Origin: Streptomyces sp. NBC_00425
GTDB lineage: Bacteria; Actinomycetota; Actinomycetes; Streptomycetales; Streptomycetaceae
Direction of reading: 5' to 3'
Length of the DNA stretch: 64,000 nt
NCBI RefSeq assembly: GCF_036030735.1
Contig: NZ_CP107928.1
Coordinates: 6,944,001 to 7,008,000 of the forward strand
Part shown: positions 51,847 to 60,919 of the stretch, one piece after another
Layout of the letters: every line of letters starts with the position of its first letter
Numbering within the stretch: the stretch's first letter is position 1
Notes under the pieces: generated by a model
What the model was told of the DNA's origin: nothing
Databases searched by the model: none
Seen by the model: only the letters and a program-made list of their open reading frames with translations
Program-made: the position numbers and the translations under genes

Positions 51847-52740
51847 TCAGGCTGCTCGGACGGCATCCTCGATCCCGGGGAACGCGAAGGTGAACCCGGA
51901 CTCCAGCAGCCGCTTCGGCACCACCCGCGCGCTGCCCAGCACGTCCCCGGCCATCTCGCCGAGCACCGTCCGCAGCACCGGCGCCGGCACCGCGAAGAGC
52001 GTCGGCCGGTGCAGCACCCGCCCCATCGCCGCGGTGATCTCACGGTTCGTCAGCGGCTCGGGCGCGGTGAGGTTGAACGGGCCCGACAGGTCGTCGCGGT
52101 CGAGGAGGTGCCGGATCGCCGCCACCTCGTCGTGCAGCGCGATGTACGACCAGTACTGGCTGCCGTCGCCCATCCGCCCCCCGAGCCCGGCCGTGAAGAG
52201 CGGGAACAGCTTGCCCCAGGCCCCGCCGCCGCGCGCCACGACCAGCCCGGTCCGGGTGAACGCCGTACGCACGCCCGCCTTCTGGGCGGGACCCGCGGCC
52301 GCCTCCCACTCCACGCACAGCTCCGGCAGGAAGCCGCTGCCGGCCGGGGCGCTCTCGTCCACGACCCGGTCGCCCGTCTCGCCGTAGAAGCCCATCGCGC
52401 TGCCGTTGACGAACACCCGCGGCGGTTCGTCGAGCGAGGCGACGGCCCGCGCCAGCGCCGCCGTGCCGTGCACCCGGCTGTCGTGGATGCGCTTCTTGTA
52501 GGCGTCGCTCCAGCGCCGGTCGCCGACCCCCGCGCCCGCCACGTTGACCACGGCGTCGCACCCGGCGAGCCCGGCCGCGTCCACCTGCCCCTTCTCGGGG
52601 TCCCAGCGCAGCTCCGACGGCCCCCGGGGCGCCCGGCGCACCAGCCGGACCACCTCGTGCCCGTCCGCGGTCAGGGACCGCGCCAATGCGCTGCCGATCA
52701 GTCCGGATGCCCCGGCCACCGCGATTCGCGTACGTTCCAT
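51847..52740 (-). CDS. TIGR01777-type NAD(P)-dependent epimerase (SulA/YfcH-like)
   Basis: 297 residues. The Rossmann start IAVAGASGLIGSALARSLTADGH and the segment LRWDPEKGQVDAAGL, GCDAVVNVAGAG, RWSDAYKKRIHDSRVHGT and VNGSAMGFYGETGD are the family signature. The C-terminal DUF1731 part (RVLHRPTLFAVPAPVLRTVLGEM, ARVVPKRLLESGF) is present. The physiological substrate is unknown. It diverges from the GNAT gene at 52812. Confidence 0.92.
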   Translation of the reverse strand: MERTRIAVAGASGLIGSALARSLTADGHEVVRLVRRAPRGPSELRWDPEKGQVDAAGLAGCDAVVNVAGAGVGDRRWSDAYKKRIHDSRVHGTAALARAVASLDEPPRVFVNGSAMGFYGETGDRVVDESAPAGSGFLPELCVEWEAAAGPAQKAGVRTAFTRTGLVVARGGGAWGKLFPLFTAGLGGRMGDGSQYWSYIALHDEVAAIRHLLDRDDLSGPFNLTAPEPLTNREITAAMGRVLHRPTLFAVPAPVLRTVLGEMAGDVLGSARVVPKRLLESGFTFAFPGIEDAVRAA

Positions 52741-52811
52741 ACCGCCATCCTGCCCCCCGGCCCGGGAAAACCCCGGCCGGGTCGCCGTCCGCCCGCATTA
52801 GGGTGGCGGCC

Positions 52812-53309
52812 ATGTCCGAGCCGTCCCCACCCCGCATACGGGCCGCGTCAGCCGCCGACGACCAGGCGCTCGGTCTCGTCGACCGGCTGACCTGGTCCCC
52901 GCTGCACGCCGTCATGCCCGAGCCGCAGCCGCCGTACGACTCCTTCTTCGACGAGCGGCACCTTCCCCGGGACTTCCTGGTCGCCGAACTGGACGGCCGC
53001 GTCGTCGGATACGTGCGTCTCGTCCCGCCCACCCCGCTCGCCGCCAACGCGCACGTCCGGCAGATCCAGGGCCTCGCCGTGCTCGACGAGGCGCGCGGCC
53101 ACGGCGTCGGACGGGCGCTGGTCAGGGCCGCCGTCGAGGAGACCCGCCGGCAGGGCGCCCGCCGCGTCACCCTGCGCGTCCTCGGCCACAACACCCCGGC
53201 GCGGAAGCTCTACGAGGCCGAGGGGTTCACGGTGGAGGGGGTCCTCCCCGAGGAGTTCCTGCTGGACGGCGCATACGTGGACGACGTCTTGATGGGCCGG
53301 CCGGTGTAA
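52812..53309 (+). CDS. GNAT-family N-acetyltransferase
   Basis: 165 residues. The core reads DFLVAELDGRVVGYVRLVPP, then the acetyl-CoA loop IQGLAVLDEARGHGVGRALV (R/QxxGxG/A type) and LRVLGHNTPARKLYEAEGFTVEGVLPEEF. The enzyme transfers acetyl groups from acetyl-CoA, to a small molecule or protein amine not identifiable here. It is convergent with the MarP-like protease gene. Confidence 0.9.
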   Translation: MSEPSPPRIRAASAADDQALGLVDRLTWSPLHAVMPEPQPPYDSFFDERHLPRDFLVAELDGRVVGYVRLVPPTPLAANAHVRQIQGLAVLDEARGHGVGRALVRAAVEETRRQGARRVTLRVLGHNTPARKLYEAEGFTVEGVLPEEFLLDGAYVDDVLMGRPV

Positions 53310-53361
53310 GGCCCCTTCGGACGGATCGCAGCGGCGCCGCGGCGGGGGACCGCACCGCCGC

Positions 53362-54546
53362 TCAGGGAGGGGCCAGGTTCCCCGTGTCCACGGGCCGGGT
53401 GGCGGTCGCCGCGTGCTTCGCGTCGCCGGCGACCTCCGCCGCCGTCAGCACGTATCCCGTCTCGTCGTCGGAGGTGGAGCGCGCGAAGACCACGCCGTAG
53501 ACCCGGCCGGTCGTGGTCAGCAGCGGGCCGCCGGAGTTGCCGGGGCGCACGGTGGAGCGGATCGAGTAGATCTCCCGGGTGACGATCTCGTCGTTGTAGA
53601 TGTTGCGGCCGGTCGCCTTCACCCGCCCCGCGACCGTGGCCGCCTGCAGGTTCAGGTCGCCGTCCTGCGGATAGCCGGCCACCACCGCCGGGTTCCCGCG
53701 CGTGGCCTCGTCGTCGAAGACCAGCACCGGCGCCTTCAGGTACGGCACGTAGAGCACCGCCACGTCCTTGTCCGGGTCGAAGAGCACCACGCGCGCGTCG
53801 TACGACGGCCCGACGCCGCCGATCCGCACGGTCGGGCTGTCGATGCCCGCCACCACGTGCGCGTTGGTCATCACGTGCTCGTCGGCGTACACGAAGCCGC
53901 TGCCCTCGCGGCCCTGGTCGCCCGCGACGCCCTCGATCTTCACCGTGCTGCGCTTGGCCGCCTCGGTGGCGCTCGCCGTGACGCTGTCGCCGGTGGGCTC
54001 GGCGACCTCGGCCGTCGACTCGTTCTCGAAGGGGTTGAAGACCTGCGGGAAGCCCGCCTGGGTCAGCGCCGACGTGGCCCGCGCGAACCAGGTGGGCGTG
54101 GTGTCCGGCATCACGTCCTGCACGGCCCCCAGCAGCCGTGAGTCCCGTATCGACGACGTGACCACCGGCGACGAGGACGCGCCCAGCACGCTCGCCGCCA
54201 CCCACGCCACGATCAGCACCGCCACCACGTTGGCCGCCGCGCCGCCGATCCCGTCCGCCACCCGCAGCGGCCCGCGGTCCAGCTCCCGGCGCAGCCGCAA
54301 CGCCAGCCGCCCCGCCAGTTCGTGCCCGACCGCCGCCGGAAGGAGCACCGTGAACACGGCTGTCACGGTGGCCGCGGTGGTTCCCGGAGTCACCGGATCC
54401 ATCAGCCACGGCAGGACCCACACGCCGACCACCGCACCGCCCACGAAACCGGCCAACGACACGCAGCCGGCCACCAGGCCCCGCCGGTAGCCGGAAGCGG
54501 CGTAGGCCAGGATCACCAGCACCAGCAGAATGTCGAGCAGGTCCAC
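53362..54546 (-). CDS. MarP-like membrane serine protease
   Basis: 394 residues. The GTG at 54546 follows AAAGGGGGG. The first 130 residues form four helices of the CvpA type (DLLDILLVLVILAYAASGYRRG and following). The periplasmic trypsin-like domain has TNAHVVAG (His), DKDVAVLYV (Asp) and RPGNSGGPL (Ser), a complete triad. It is the counterpart of M. tuberculosis MarP (Rv3671c), needed for acid and oxidative stress resistance and for activation of a cell-wall hydrolase. Fittingly, a peptidoglycan amidase gene diverges from it. Confidence 0.92.
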   Translation of the reverse strand: MDLLDILLVLVILAYAASGYRRGLVAGCVSLAGFVGGAVVGVWVLPWLMDPVTPGTTAATVTAVFTVLLPAAVGHELAGRLALRLRRELDRGPLRVADGIGGAAANVVAVLIVAWVAASVLGASSSPVVTSSIRDSRLLGAVQDVMPDTTPTWFARATSALTQAGFPQVFNPFENESTAEVAEPTGDSVTASATEAAKRSTVKIEGVAGDQGREGSGFVYADEHVMTNAHVVAGIDSPTVRIGGVGPSYDARVVLFDPDKDVAVLYVPYLKAPVLVFDDEATRGNPAVVAGYPQDGDLNLQAATVAGRVKATGRNIYNDEIVTREIYSIRSTVRPGNSGGPLLTTTGRVYGVVFARSTSDDETGYVLTAAEVAGDAKHAATATRPVDTGNLAPP

Positions 54547-54766
54547 CGGCCCCCCTTTTTTTCTCTTGGATCCCCCAGGTCGTGTCCTAGTACGCGCGGG
54601 AGGGGTCCAGTGATCAGCTGTCCGTCCGTCATGGCCGGAACGCGCGCGTGCGGCCCGACGGCCACGCGTGCGTGTACTCCGGAAAACGTCACGGACCGGG
54701 ATGATGGTTCCACCGGGTGGCACACGCCACATCGCGGACGGAGCGGATTCGTCGGACAGTGGGGTC

Positions 54767-55618
54767 ATGTGTGCCCTCCGACCGGCGTCGCACGGTCCGC
54801 GGGGAACGCGCCGTCCGCGCCGCACGCGGATACCGGGCCCGCTCCTCGTGCTCCTGGGCTGTCTGCCCGGGCTCGCCGCCGTGGCCGCCCTGGGGGCGTG
54901 CGCGGGGGGCGTCGGCGACGCCGCCTCCGCCGGCCGGACCCCCCGTCCCGCCGCCGCCCGTCCCGCCGCCGGGCACCGGGCGGCCCGGCCGCCCGTCGTG
55001 CCGCGCACCGCCTGGCTGGACGCCCTCGCCCGGCACGCACAGCCGCCGCCGCGCTACGACGACAGGGCCGTCGCCGTCTTCGTCCACCACACCGACTCGC
55101 CCAACGGCTACGACTGCGCCGACGCGCCCCGCATCATCCGCTCCCTGTACACCGGCCAGACCGCCGCCCGGGGCTGGGACGACATCGGCTACAACTTCCT
55201 CGTCGACCGCTGCGGCACCATCTACGAGGGCCGGGCGGGCGGCGTCGACCGCGCCGTCACCGGGGCGCACACCCAGGGCTTCAACCACCGCACGGTGGGC
55301 ATCGCCGCGCTGGGCACGTTCACCTCCGGGGTGCCGGTGCCGCAGGCCATGGTCGACGCGATCGCCGCCCTGGCCGCCTGGAAGCTCGGCCTGTCCGGCG
55401 TCGATCCGCGGTCGCACGTGCGGCTGACCTCCAGCAACAGCCACAGCCGGTACGCGGCCGGGACCACCGCCACCCTGCCCGCCCTGGCCGGCCACCGGGA
55501 CGGCTTCATGACGAGTTGTCCCGGCGCCGCCCTCGCCGCCCGCCTCCCGGAGATCCGCGAGACGGCCGCCCGCCTCCAGGGCAGGACGGCCGCGCACGCT
55601 CTCACAGCAACGCCTTAG
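54767..55618 (+). CDS. Peptidoglycan N-acetylmuramoyl-L-alanine amidase, PGRP type
   Basis: About 283 residues from the ATG at 54767; longer starts at 54668 or 54701 are possible. A hydrophobic export segment (LLVLLGCLPGLAAVAALGAC) contains LGAC, which may be a lipobox, after a basic RRPRRTR. The amidase_2/PGRP domain has VFVHHTDSPNGYDC, DIGYNFLVDRCGTIYEGRAGG, THTQGFNHRTVGIAALG and HRDGFMTSCPG, with histidine and cysteine zinc ligands. It cleaves the lactyl-peptide bond of peptidoglycan outside the cell. It is divergent from the MarP-like protease gene. Confidence 0.88.
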   Translation: MCALRPASHGPRGTRRPRRTRIPGPLLVLLGCLPGLAAVAALGACAGGVGDAASAGRTPRPAAARPAAGHRAARPPVVPRTAWLDALARHAQPPPRYDDRAVAVFVHHTDSPNGYDCADAPRIIRSLYTGQTAARGWDDIGYNFLVDRCGTIYEGRAGGVDRAVTGAHTQGFNHRTVGIAALGTFTSGVPVPQAMVDAIAALAAWKLGLSGVDPRSHVRLTSSNSHSRYAAGTTATLPALAGHRDGFMTSCPGAALAARLPEIRETAARLQGRTAAHALTATP

Positions 55619-55693
55619 GCCGCGTTCAGGGTTCTCCCATGCCACCGTCCTACGGTCGTGCACGACACGAAGCACCGACCGGAGGTGGGGATC

Positions 55694-55930
55694 ATGAACA
55701 GCAGCCGTACCGGGGCCGCGCAGACCACGCAGCAGGGCGTCCTCGCCAGGGCCGCCCGCAGCCCCTGGACCGTGCTGTGCGCCGTCGCAGCGGTCGTCCT
55801 GGGCCCGGCGGCGGCCACCGCCTCCGCCCTGGAGCAGGCCAACCGGGCCCCGATGCACCACGCGGTGCGGGCCGACCAGCCGCAGGCCTATCTCCCCGCC
55901 GACACCACCCGCCGCAGGTTCGCGGCGTGA
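55694..55930 (+). CDS. Small membrane or secreted protein, 78 residues
   Basis: GGAGGTGGGG lies just before the ATG. The N-terminus (SSRTGAAQTTQQGVLARAARSPW) precedes one hydrophobic stretch (TVLCAVAAVVLGPAAATASA) that may be a late signal or a single helix; the rest (LEQANRAPMHHAVRADQPQA) is soluble. It follows the amidase gene in the same direction with a 75-base gap. Function is unknown. Confidence 0.65.
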   Translation: MNSSRTGAAQTTQQGVLARAARSPWTVLCAVAAVVLGPAAATASALEQANRAPMHHAVRADQPQAYLPADTTRRRFAA

Positions 55931-55964
55931 GGCCGGCCGTCGGGACGCAGCCGCCCGCCGACGC

Positions 55965-56486
55965 TCATTCCTTGAAGCGCTGCCACAGCCGGGGATACCG
56001 CTCGGCCAGCGCCCCCTCGTTCTCGAAGTCGACGGGCGCGCCCTCGGGCTCGGCGGCGGCCGGCGCAATGCCCAGATCCGGGGCGACCATCCCGGTGAGC
56101 TGCTCGTAGGCCTCGTCGGCCGCGTAGCCGAGCTCCTCGCCGTCGCCGTCGATCTCCTCGTCGAAGTCGTCCAGCAGGTCGGCGAGCGAGTCCGGGTCGC
56201 CGTGCAGCGCGCCCTCGAAGACCTCGCGGCCCTGACCGATCAGCCAGCACCGGAAGAAGTCGAAGGCGTCGTCGCTCGCCCCGTCGAGCAGCAGCCAGGC
56301 GGCGCCCCACAGGTCCCAGCGGTAGGCGCGGTTGTAGCGCGACTCGAAGTGCCGGGCGAAGTCGAGCACGGCCTCCGGGTCCAGCCGGAGCAGCCGCTCC
56401 ACGAGCTGGTCGGCCTGCTCCTCGGGATCGCCCTCGGCGGCCTCGCGGGAGGCGTCCACCAGCTCCCAGAACTCCGTCTCGTCCAT
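55965..56486 (-). CDS. DUF4240 family protein
   Basis: 173 residues starting MDETEFWELVDASREAAEGD, with FARHFESRYNRAYRWDLWGAAWLL, CWLIGQGREVFEGALHGDPDSLA and DEEIDGDGEELGYAADEAYEQL. This is the acidic, helical DUF4240 pattern. Members are widespread in Streptomyces and lack a known activity; no catalytic residues stand out. It is cytoplasmic and monocistronic. Confidence 0.88.
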   Translation of the reverse strand: MDETEFWELVDASREAAEGDPEEQADQLVERLLRLDPEAVLDFARHFESRYNRAYRWDLWGAAWLLLDGASDDAFDFFRCWLIGQGREVFEGALHGDPDSLADLLDDFDEEIDGDGEELGYAADEAYEQLTGMVAPDLGIAPAAAEPEGAPVDFENEGALAERYPRLWQRFKE

Positions 56487-56582
56487 CACGCGTCCAGCAT
56501 CGTGCCTGGAGATGCGGGACGCACCCGGAGTGCGCGGTATTCCCGCCGCGTTTCCGCGCCGCGTCAGCCTTCCCGGCGTCTG

Positions 56583-56785
56583 TATCGCACCATGTCGGCT
56601 TCCCCGGGTCCCGTGTCGTGCCGCGTCGGCTTCCCCGGGTCCCGTGTCGTGCCGCGTCGGGTTCGGCGGGGTGGGTGTCGTGCCGCGTCGGGTTTCGGCG
56701 GGGTGGGTGTCGTGCCGCGTCGGGTTCGGCGGGGTGGGTGTCGTGCCGCGTCGGTCTTTCCGGGGCCCGTGTCGGGCCGTGTCAG
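56583..56785. repeat. Minisatellite of about 31-bp units
   Basis: The 16-mer TGTCGTGCCGCGTCGG occurs perfectly at 56614, 56645, 56676, 56708 and 56739 (periods 31, 31, 32, 31), with degenerate copies at both ends. The intervening parts are also repeated in two versions (TTCCCCGGG and TTCGGCGGGGTGG types). It lies between the DUF4240 and WYL regulator genes and extends nearly to the stop of the latter. Confidence 0.9.
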
Positions 56786-57765
56786 CTTTCCCGGGACCCG
56801 TATCGCGCCGCCAGCCGCAGCGCGTCCGCGGCGAACCACTCCCGCAGGGCCGCCGGGGCGAGCACCTCCGCCTCCGGTCCCAGCGCCGTGAGCTGGGTGT
56901 GCGCCACCTCCAGCGACTCGACCCGCAGGGAGACCGTCGCCCAGCCCCGCCCGTCCGGTTCCCCGGCGTCGGCCAGCGCGTCCCGCGCCGCCACCGGGTC
57001 GACGGCGTACGGCAGCCGGCGCACGCCGGCCTCCGACAGCCGGACGACGACCTCGGCTCGCAGGAGCGAGCGCGCGAACCGTTCGGCCTGCGTGGCCCAG
57101 AAACCCGGCAGATCGAACTCCTCATCCCGGAGGAAACGATCCTGCGCAGGCTCGGCCGCCAGGAAACGGTCGAGACGGTACGTCCGGAACACGTCGCCCT
57201 CCGGCACCCGGGCGCACAGGTACCAGACCCCCGCCTTGAGCACGAGCCCGTACGGCTCCAGCTCCCGCTCGACCTCTTCCTCCCCGCGCCGGTAACGCGC
57301 CCGCACGCACCGGTCGTCCCACACCGCCTCCGCGATCACCGGCAGCAGCGCCGGCGCCTCCGGCTCCCGGAACCAGGCCGGCGCGTCCAGATGGAACCGC
57401 TGCGCCGCCGCGCGCGGCGCGTCCCGCAGGGACGGCAGCAGAGCCGCCGACACCTTCAGCCGGGCGGCCGACGCCACGTCCTCCAACCCCATCTCCCGCA
57501 GCGCCCCCGGCACCCCGCTCAGGAACAGCGCTTCGGCCTCGCCGCGCCCGAGCCCCGTCAGCCGCGTCCGGTACCCGCCGACCAGCCGGTAGCCCCCGGC
57601 GCGCCCCCGCTCCGCGTACACCGGCACGCCCGCCTCGGAGAGCGCCTGCGCGTCCCGGGTGACGGTCCGCTCCGAGACCTCCAGCTCCCGCGCCAGCTCG
57701 GACGCGGTCATGGTCGGCCGGGACTGCAGAAGGAGCACCATCTTGATGAGGCGGGCAGCGCGCAT
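56782..57765 (-). CDS. WYL-domain transcriptional regulator (DeoR/HTH_11 type)
   Basis: 327 residues from the ATG at 57765. The N-terminal HTH is MVLLLQSRPTMTASELARELEVSERTVTRDAQALSEAGVPVYAERGRAGGYRL. The WYL part has RYRRGEEEVERELEPYGLVLKAGVWYLCARV and VFRTYRLDRFLAAEP, followed by a C-terminal wing. WYL domains bind nucleic acids or small ligands and often govern DNA damage or defence genes; nothing nearby points to either. Its 3' end reaches the minisatellite. Confidence 0.9.
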   Translation of the reverse strand: MRAARLIKMVLLLQSRPTMTASELARELEVSERTVTRDAQALSEAGVPVYAERGRAGGYRLVGGYRTRLTGLGRGEAEALFLSGVPGALREMGLEDVASAARLKVSAALLPSLRDAPRAAAQRFHLDAPAWFREPEAPALLPVIAEAVWDDRCVRARYRRGEEEVERELEPYGLVLKAGVWYLCARVPEGDVFRTYRLDRFLAAEPAQDRFLRDEEFDLPGFWATQAERFARSLLRAEVVVRLSEAGVRRLPYAVDPVAARDALADAGEPDGRGWATVSLRVESLEVAHTQLTALGPEAEVLAPAALREWFAADALRLAARYGSRES

Positions 57766-57794
57766 GGGGACATGATGCCGGGACCCGCCGACGG

Positions 57795-57830
57795 CGAAGG
57801 GGGGCACGGCCGGAGCCGCACCCCCCTTCG
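57795..57830 (-). terminator. aceE terminator
   Basis: CGAAGGGGGG (57795-57804) pairs perfectly with CCCCCCTTCG (57821-57830), and the loop holds a smaller GGC/GCC stem. It lies 13 bases past the aceE stop codon. Confidence 0.78.
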
Positions 57831-57842
57831 TCGAACCGTGAC

Positions 57843-60548
57843 CTACAGGCCGTAACGCTCGCGCGCTTCCTTCACCGAAGCCGCCTTGACCTCGCCGCGC
57901 CGGGCGAGCTGCGCCAGGGCGGCGACGACGATCGACTCGGCGTCCACGCCGAAGTGGCGGCGGGCCGCGTCACGGGTGTCGGAGAGGCCGAAGCCGTCCG
58001 CGCCCAGCGACGACCAGTCCTGCTCGACCCACTGCGCGATCTGGTCGGGGACCTGGCGCATGTAGTCGGAGACCGCGAGGACCGGGCCCTCGGCGCCCTG
58101 CAGCGCCCGGCGCACGAACGGCTGGCGCTCCTCGCCGCGCAGCAGGGCCGCGTCGGCGTCCAGAGCGTCGCGGCGCAGCTCGGTCCAGGAGGTCGCGGAC
58201 CACACGTCGGCGGCCACGCCCCACTCCTCGGCGAGCAGCTTCTGCGCCTTCAGGGCCCAGTGGATCGCGGTGCCCGAGGCCAGCAGCTGGATGCGCGGCG
58301 CGTTGGCCGCCGCCACCTGCACGCCGGCCGACTCCGCCGTGTTGAAGCGGTACAGGCCCTTGAGGATGCCCTCGTCGACGCCGGGCGCCGACGGCTTGGC
58401 CGGCTGCGGCATCGGCTCGTTGTAGACCGTCAGGTAGTAGAAGACGTCCTGGTCCTCGCCCGGGGCGGCCTCGCCGTACATCCGGCGCAGACCGTCCTTG
58501 ACGATCGTCGCGATCTCGTACGCGAACGCCGGGTCGTAGCTGAGGGCGGCCGGGTTGGTCGCGGCGATGACCGGGGAGTGGCCGTCGGCGTGCTGCAGGC
58601 CCTCGCCCGTCAGCGTCGTCCGGCCCGCGGTGGCGCCGACCAGGAAGCCGCGGCCGAGCTGGTCGCCGAGCTGCCACATCTGGTCGGCCGTGCGCTGCCA
58701 GCCGAACATCGAGTAGAAGATGTAGAACGGGATCATCGCCTCGCCGTGCGTGGAGTACGCGCTGGATGCGGCGATGAAGTCGGCCATCGAACCGGCCTCG
58801 GTGATCCCCTCGTTGAGGATCTGGCCGTTCTCGGCCTCCTTGTAGTACATCAGCTGGTCGCGGTCGACCGGCTCGTACGTCTGGCCCTTGGGGGAGTAGA
58901 TCCCCAGTGACGGGAACAGGCTCTCCATGCCGAAGGTGCGCGCCTCGTCGGGGACGATCGGCACCCAGCGCTTGCCGGTCTCCTTGTCGCGGACCAGGTC
59001 CTTGACGAGGCGGACGAAGGCCATGGTCGTCGCCAGGCTCTGCGAGCCGGAGCCCTTGTCGAAGGAGGAGAACGTCTTGTCGGCGGGGGCCGGCAGCGGG
59101 GCGAGGGCGTGCGTACGGCGGGCCGGGGCGGGGCCGCCGAGGGCCGCGCGGCGCTCCTGGAGGTAGCGGACCTCGGGGGAGTCGGCGCCCGGGTGCCCGT
59201 AGGGGACGACCCCGTCGACGAACTGCGCGTCGGAGATCGGCAGCTCCAGCAGGTCGCGCATCGCCTTGAACTCGTCCACCGAGAGCTTCTTCATCTGGTG
59301 GTTGGCGTTCTTCGACGCGAAGCCCTCGCCGAGCGTGTGGCCCTTGACCGTCTGGGCCAGGATGACCGTCGGGGCGCCCTTGAACTCGACGGCGGCCTTG
59401 TAGGCGGCGTACACCTTGCGCGCCTCGTGACCGCCGCGGGAGAGGTGGAAACACTCGAGGATCTTGTCGTCGCTCAGCAGCTTCGCCATCTCGGCGAGCG
59501 CCGGGTCCTTGCCGAAGAAGTCCTCGCGGATGTAGGCGGCGCCGCGCGTCTGGTACGTCTGCACCTGGGCGTCCGGTACCTCGCGCAGTCGGCGGACCAG
59601 CGCGCCGGTGGTGTCCAGCTGGAACAGCTCGTCCCAGGCGGAGCCCCACAGCGACTTGATCACGTTCCAGCCGGCGCCGCGGAACTGGGCCTCCAGCTCC
59701 TGCACGATCTTGAAGTTGGCGCGGACCGGGCCGTCGAGTCGCTGCAGGTTGCAGTTGATGACGAAGGTCAGGTTGTCCAGGCCCTCGCGGGAGGCCAGTG
59801 CGAGCGCCGCCGTCGACTCGGGCTCGTCCATCTCGCCGTCGCCGAGGAACGCCCACACGTGGGACGCGGAGACGTCCTTGATGCCGCGGTTGGTGAGATA
59901 GCGGTTGAAGCGCGCCTGGTAGATGGCGGAGAGCGGGCCGAGGCCCATCGACACCGTCGGGAACTCCCACAGCCAGGGCAGCCGGCGGGGGTGCGGATAC
60001 GACGGGAGACCCTCACCGCCCGATTCCTGGCGGAAGTTGTCGAGGTGCCGCTCGGTCAGCCGGCCGTCGAGGAAGGCGCGGGCGTAGATGCCGGGGGAGG
60101 CGTGGCCCTGGATGTAGAGCTGGTCGCCCGAGCCGTCGGCCTCCTTGCCCTGGAAGAAGTGGTTGAAGCCGGTCTCGTACAGCCAGGCGGCCGAGGCGAA
60201 GGTGGCGATGTGGCCGCCGACGCCGTGCTTGCTGCCGCGGGTGACCATGGCCGCCGCGTTCCAGCGGTTCCACGCGGTGATCCTGCGCTCCATCTCCGGG
60301 TCACCGGGCGCGGAGGGCTCGGCGGCGGTGGGGATGGTGTTGACGTAGTCCGTCTCGAGCAGCTTGGGCAGCGCGATGCCGTTGCCCTCGGCACGCTCCA
60401 GCGTGCGGCGCATCAGGTATGCGGCACGGTGCGGCCCGGCCGCCTTGGCGACCGCGTCCAGCGAGGCCTGCCATTCGGCGGTCTCCTCCGGGTCCCGGTC
60501 GGGGAGCTGGTCGAGCGCACTGGGCTGGATGGCCTGGGGGTCGGTCAT
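57843..60548 (-). CDS. aceE: Pyruvate dehydrogenase E1 component, homodimeric (AceE)
   Basis: 901 residues, the usual size for single-chain E1. Seen are [20 protein letters not shown] and the thiamine diphosphate motif [21 protein letters not shown], with the later [15 protein letters not shown] loop ([15 protein letters not shown]), [19 protein letters not shown] and [15 protein letters not shown]. It decarboxylates pyruvate and acetylates the lipoyl groups of E2. In actinobacteria AceE works with the E2 and E3 encoded at 61840 and 63679 in this window. A 17-base palindrome lies 144-160 bases before the start. Confidence 0.95.
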   Translation of the reverse strand: MTDPQAIQPSALDQLPDRDPEETAEWQASLDAVAKAAGPHRAAYLMRRTLERAEGNGIALPKLLETDYVNTIPTAAEPSAPGDPEMERRITAWNRWNAAAMVTRGSKHGVGGHIATFASAAWLYETGFNHFFQGKEADGSGDQLYIQGHASPGIYARAFLDGRLTERHLDNFRQESGGEGLPSYPHPRRLPWLWEFPTVSMGLGPLSAIYQARFNRYLTNRGIKDVSASHVWAFLGDGEMDEPESTAALALASREGLDNLTFVINCNLQRLDGPVRANFKIVQELEAQFRGAGWNVIKSLWGSAWDELFQLDTTGALVRRLREVPDAQVQTYQTRGAAYIREDFFGKDPALAEMAKLLSDDKILECFHLSRGGHEARKVYAAYKAAVEFKGAPTVILAQTVKGHTLGEGFASKNANHQMKKLSVDEFKAMRDLLELPISDAQFVDGVVPYGHPGADSPEVRYLQERRAALGGPAPARRTHALAPLPAPADKTFSSFDKGSGSQSLATTMAFVRLVKDLVRDKETGKRWVPIVPDEARTFGMESLFPSLGIYSPKGQTYEPVDRDQLMYYKEAENGQILNEGITEAGSMADFIAASSAYSTHGEAMIPFYIFYSMFGWQRTADQMWQLGDQLGRGFLVGATAGRTTLTGEGLQHADGHSPVIAATNPAALSYDPAFAYEIATIVKDGLRRMYGEAAPGEDQDVFYYLTVYNEPMPQPAKPSAPGVDEGILKGLYRFNTAESAGVQVAAANAPRIQLLASGTAIHWALKAQKLLAEEWGVAADVWSATSWTELRRDALDADAALLRGEERQPFVRRALQGAEGPVLAVSDYMRQVPDQIAQWVEQDWSSLGADGFGLSDTRDAARRHFGVDAESIVVAALAQLARRGEVKAASVKEARERYGL

Positions 60549-60691
60549 GTCGCCGCCTTCCTCAGTCGAAGGGGGTTCCCTCATCGGCAAGGGTTCGGGG
60601 TGCCCTAGGTCTTTGGCAGGACAGGGCGTGGAGCCCGGATGCGGCGTCGTTGTACGGCTCCGCGCGAGACCCGTCGGCGACAATAACCCGC
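60549..60691 (-). other. aceE leader region
   Basis: The gap from 60549 to 60919 has no gene. It carries the aceE promoter region, a perfect palindrome (60692-60708) and the GntR gene terminator (60748-60782). No conserved small ORF was found. Confidence 0.5.
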
Positions 60692-60708
60692 TGATCGATG
60701 ATCGATCA
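60692..60708 (-). promoter_or_regulatory. Palindrome TGATCGATGATCGATCA upstream of aceE
   Basis: A perfect 17-base palindrome with 8-base arms around one base lies in an A/T-richer patch before aceE. The size and symmetry fit an operator, possibly of the neighbouring GntR protein or another regulator of the pyruvate dehydrogenase genes. The regulator is not identified. Confidence 0.55.
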
Positions 60709-60747
60709 AAGGGTTGAGGGGGAAAACCTCTTGATCACGAGAAAGTA

Positions 60748-60782
60748 GGCACGCGGTGCCTTTCGGGCAGGCACCGCGTGCC
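60748..60782 (-). terminator. Terminator after the GntR regulator gene
   Basis: A perfect 14-bp stem (60748-60761 with 60769-60782) and seven-base loop lies about 138 bases past the GntR gene stop and before the aceE promoter. It insulates aceE from that transcript. Confidence 0.75.
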
Positions 60783-60919
60783 GTACATTTCGGCGGTTTT
60801 CGCAGGTCGGAGCCCACGTATGAGCGCGTGCACGCTCCCCTGGACGCAGCTGATCCCCGCCCTGCGCCAGGCCCCGCCCGGAGGGCGTGCGCCGGCCCCG
60901 CCCGGGTCGTACGCCCGCC

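Noticed and set aside
56583..56785. Possible CRISPR array
   Set aside because: The parts between the 16-mer cores are themselves repeated and only about 15 bases long, and no cas genes are nearby; this is a minisatellite.
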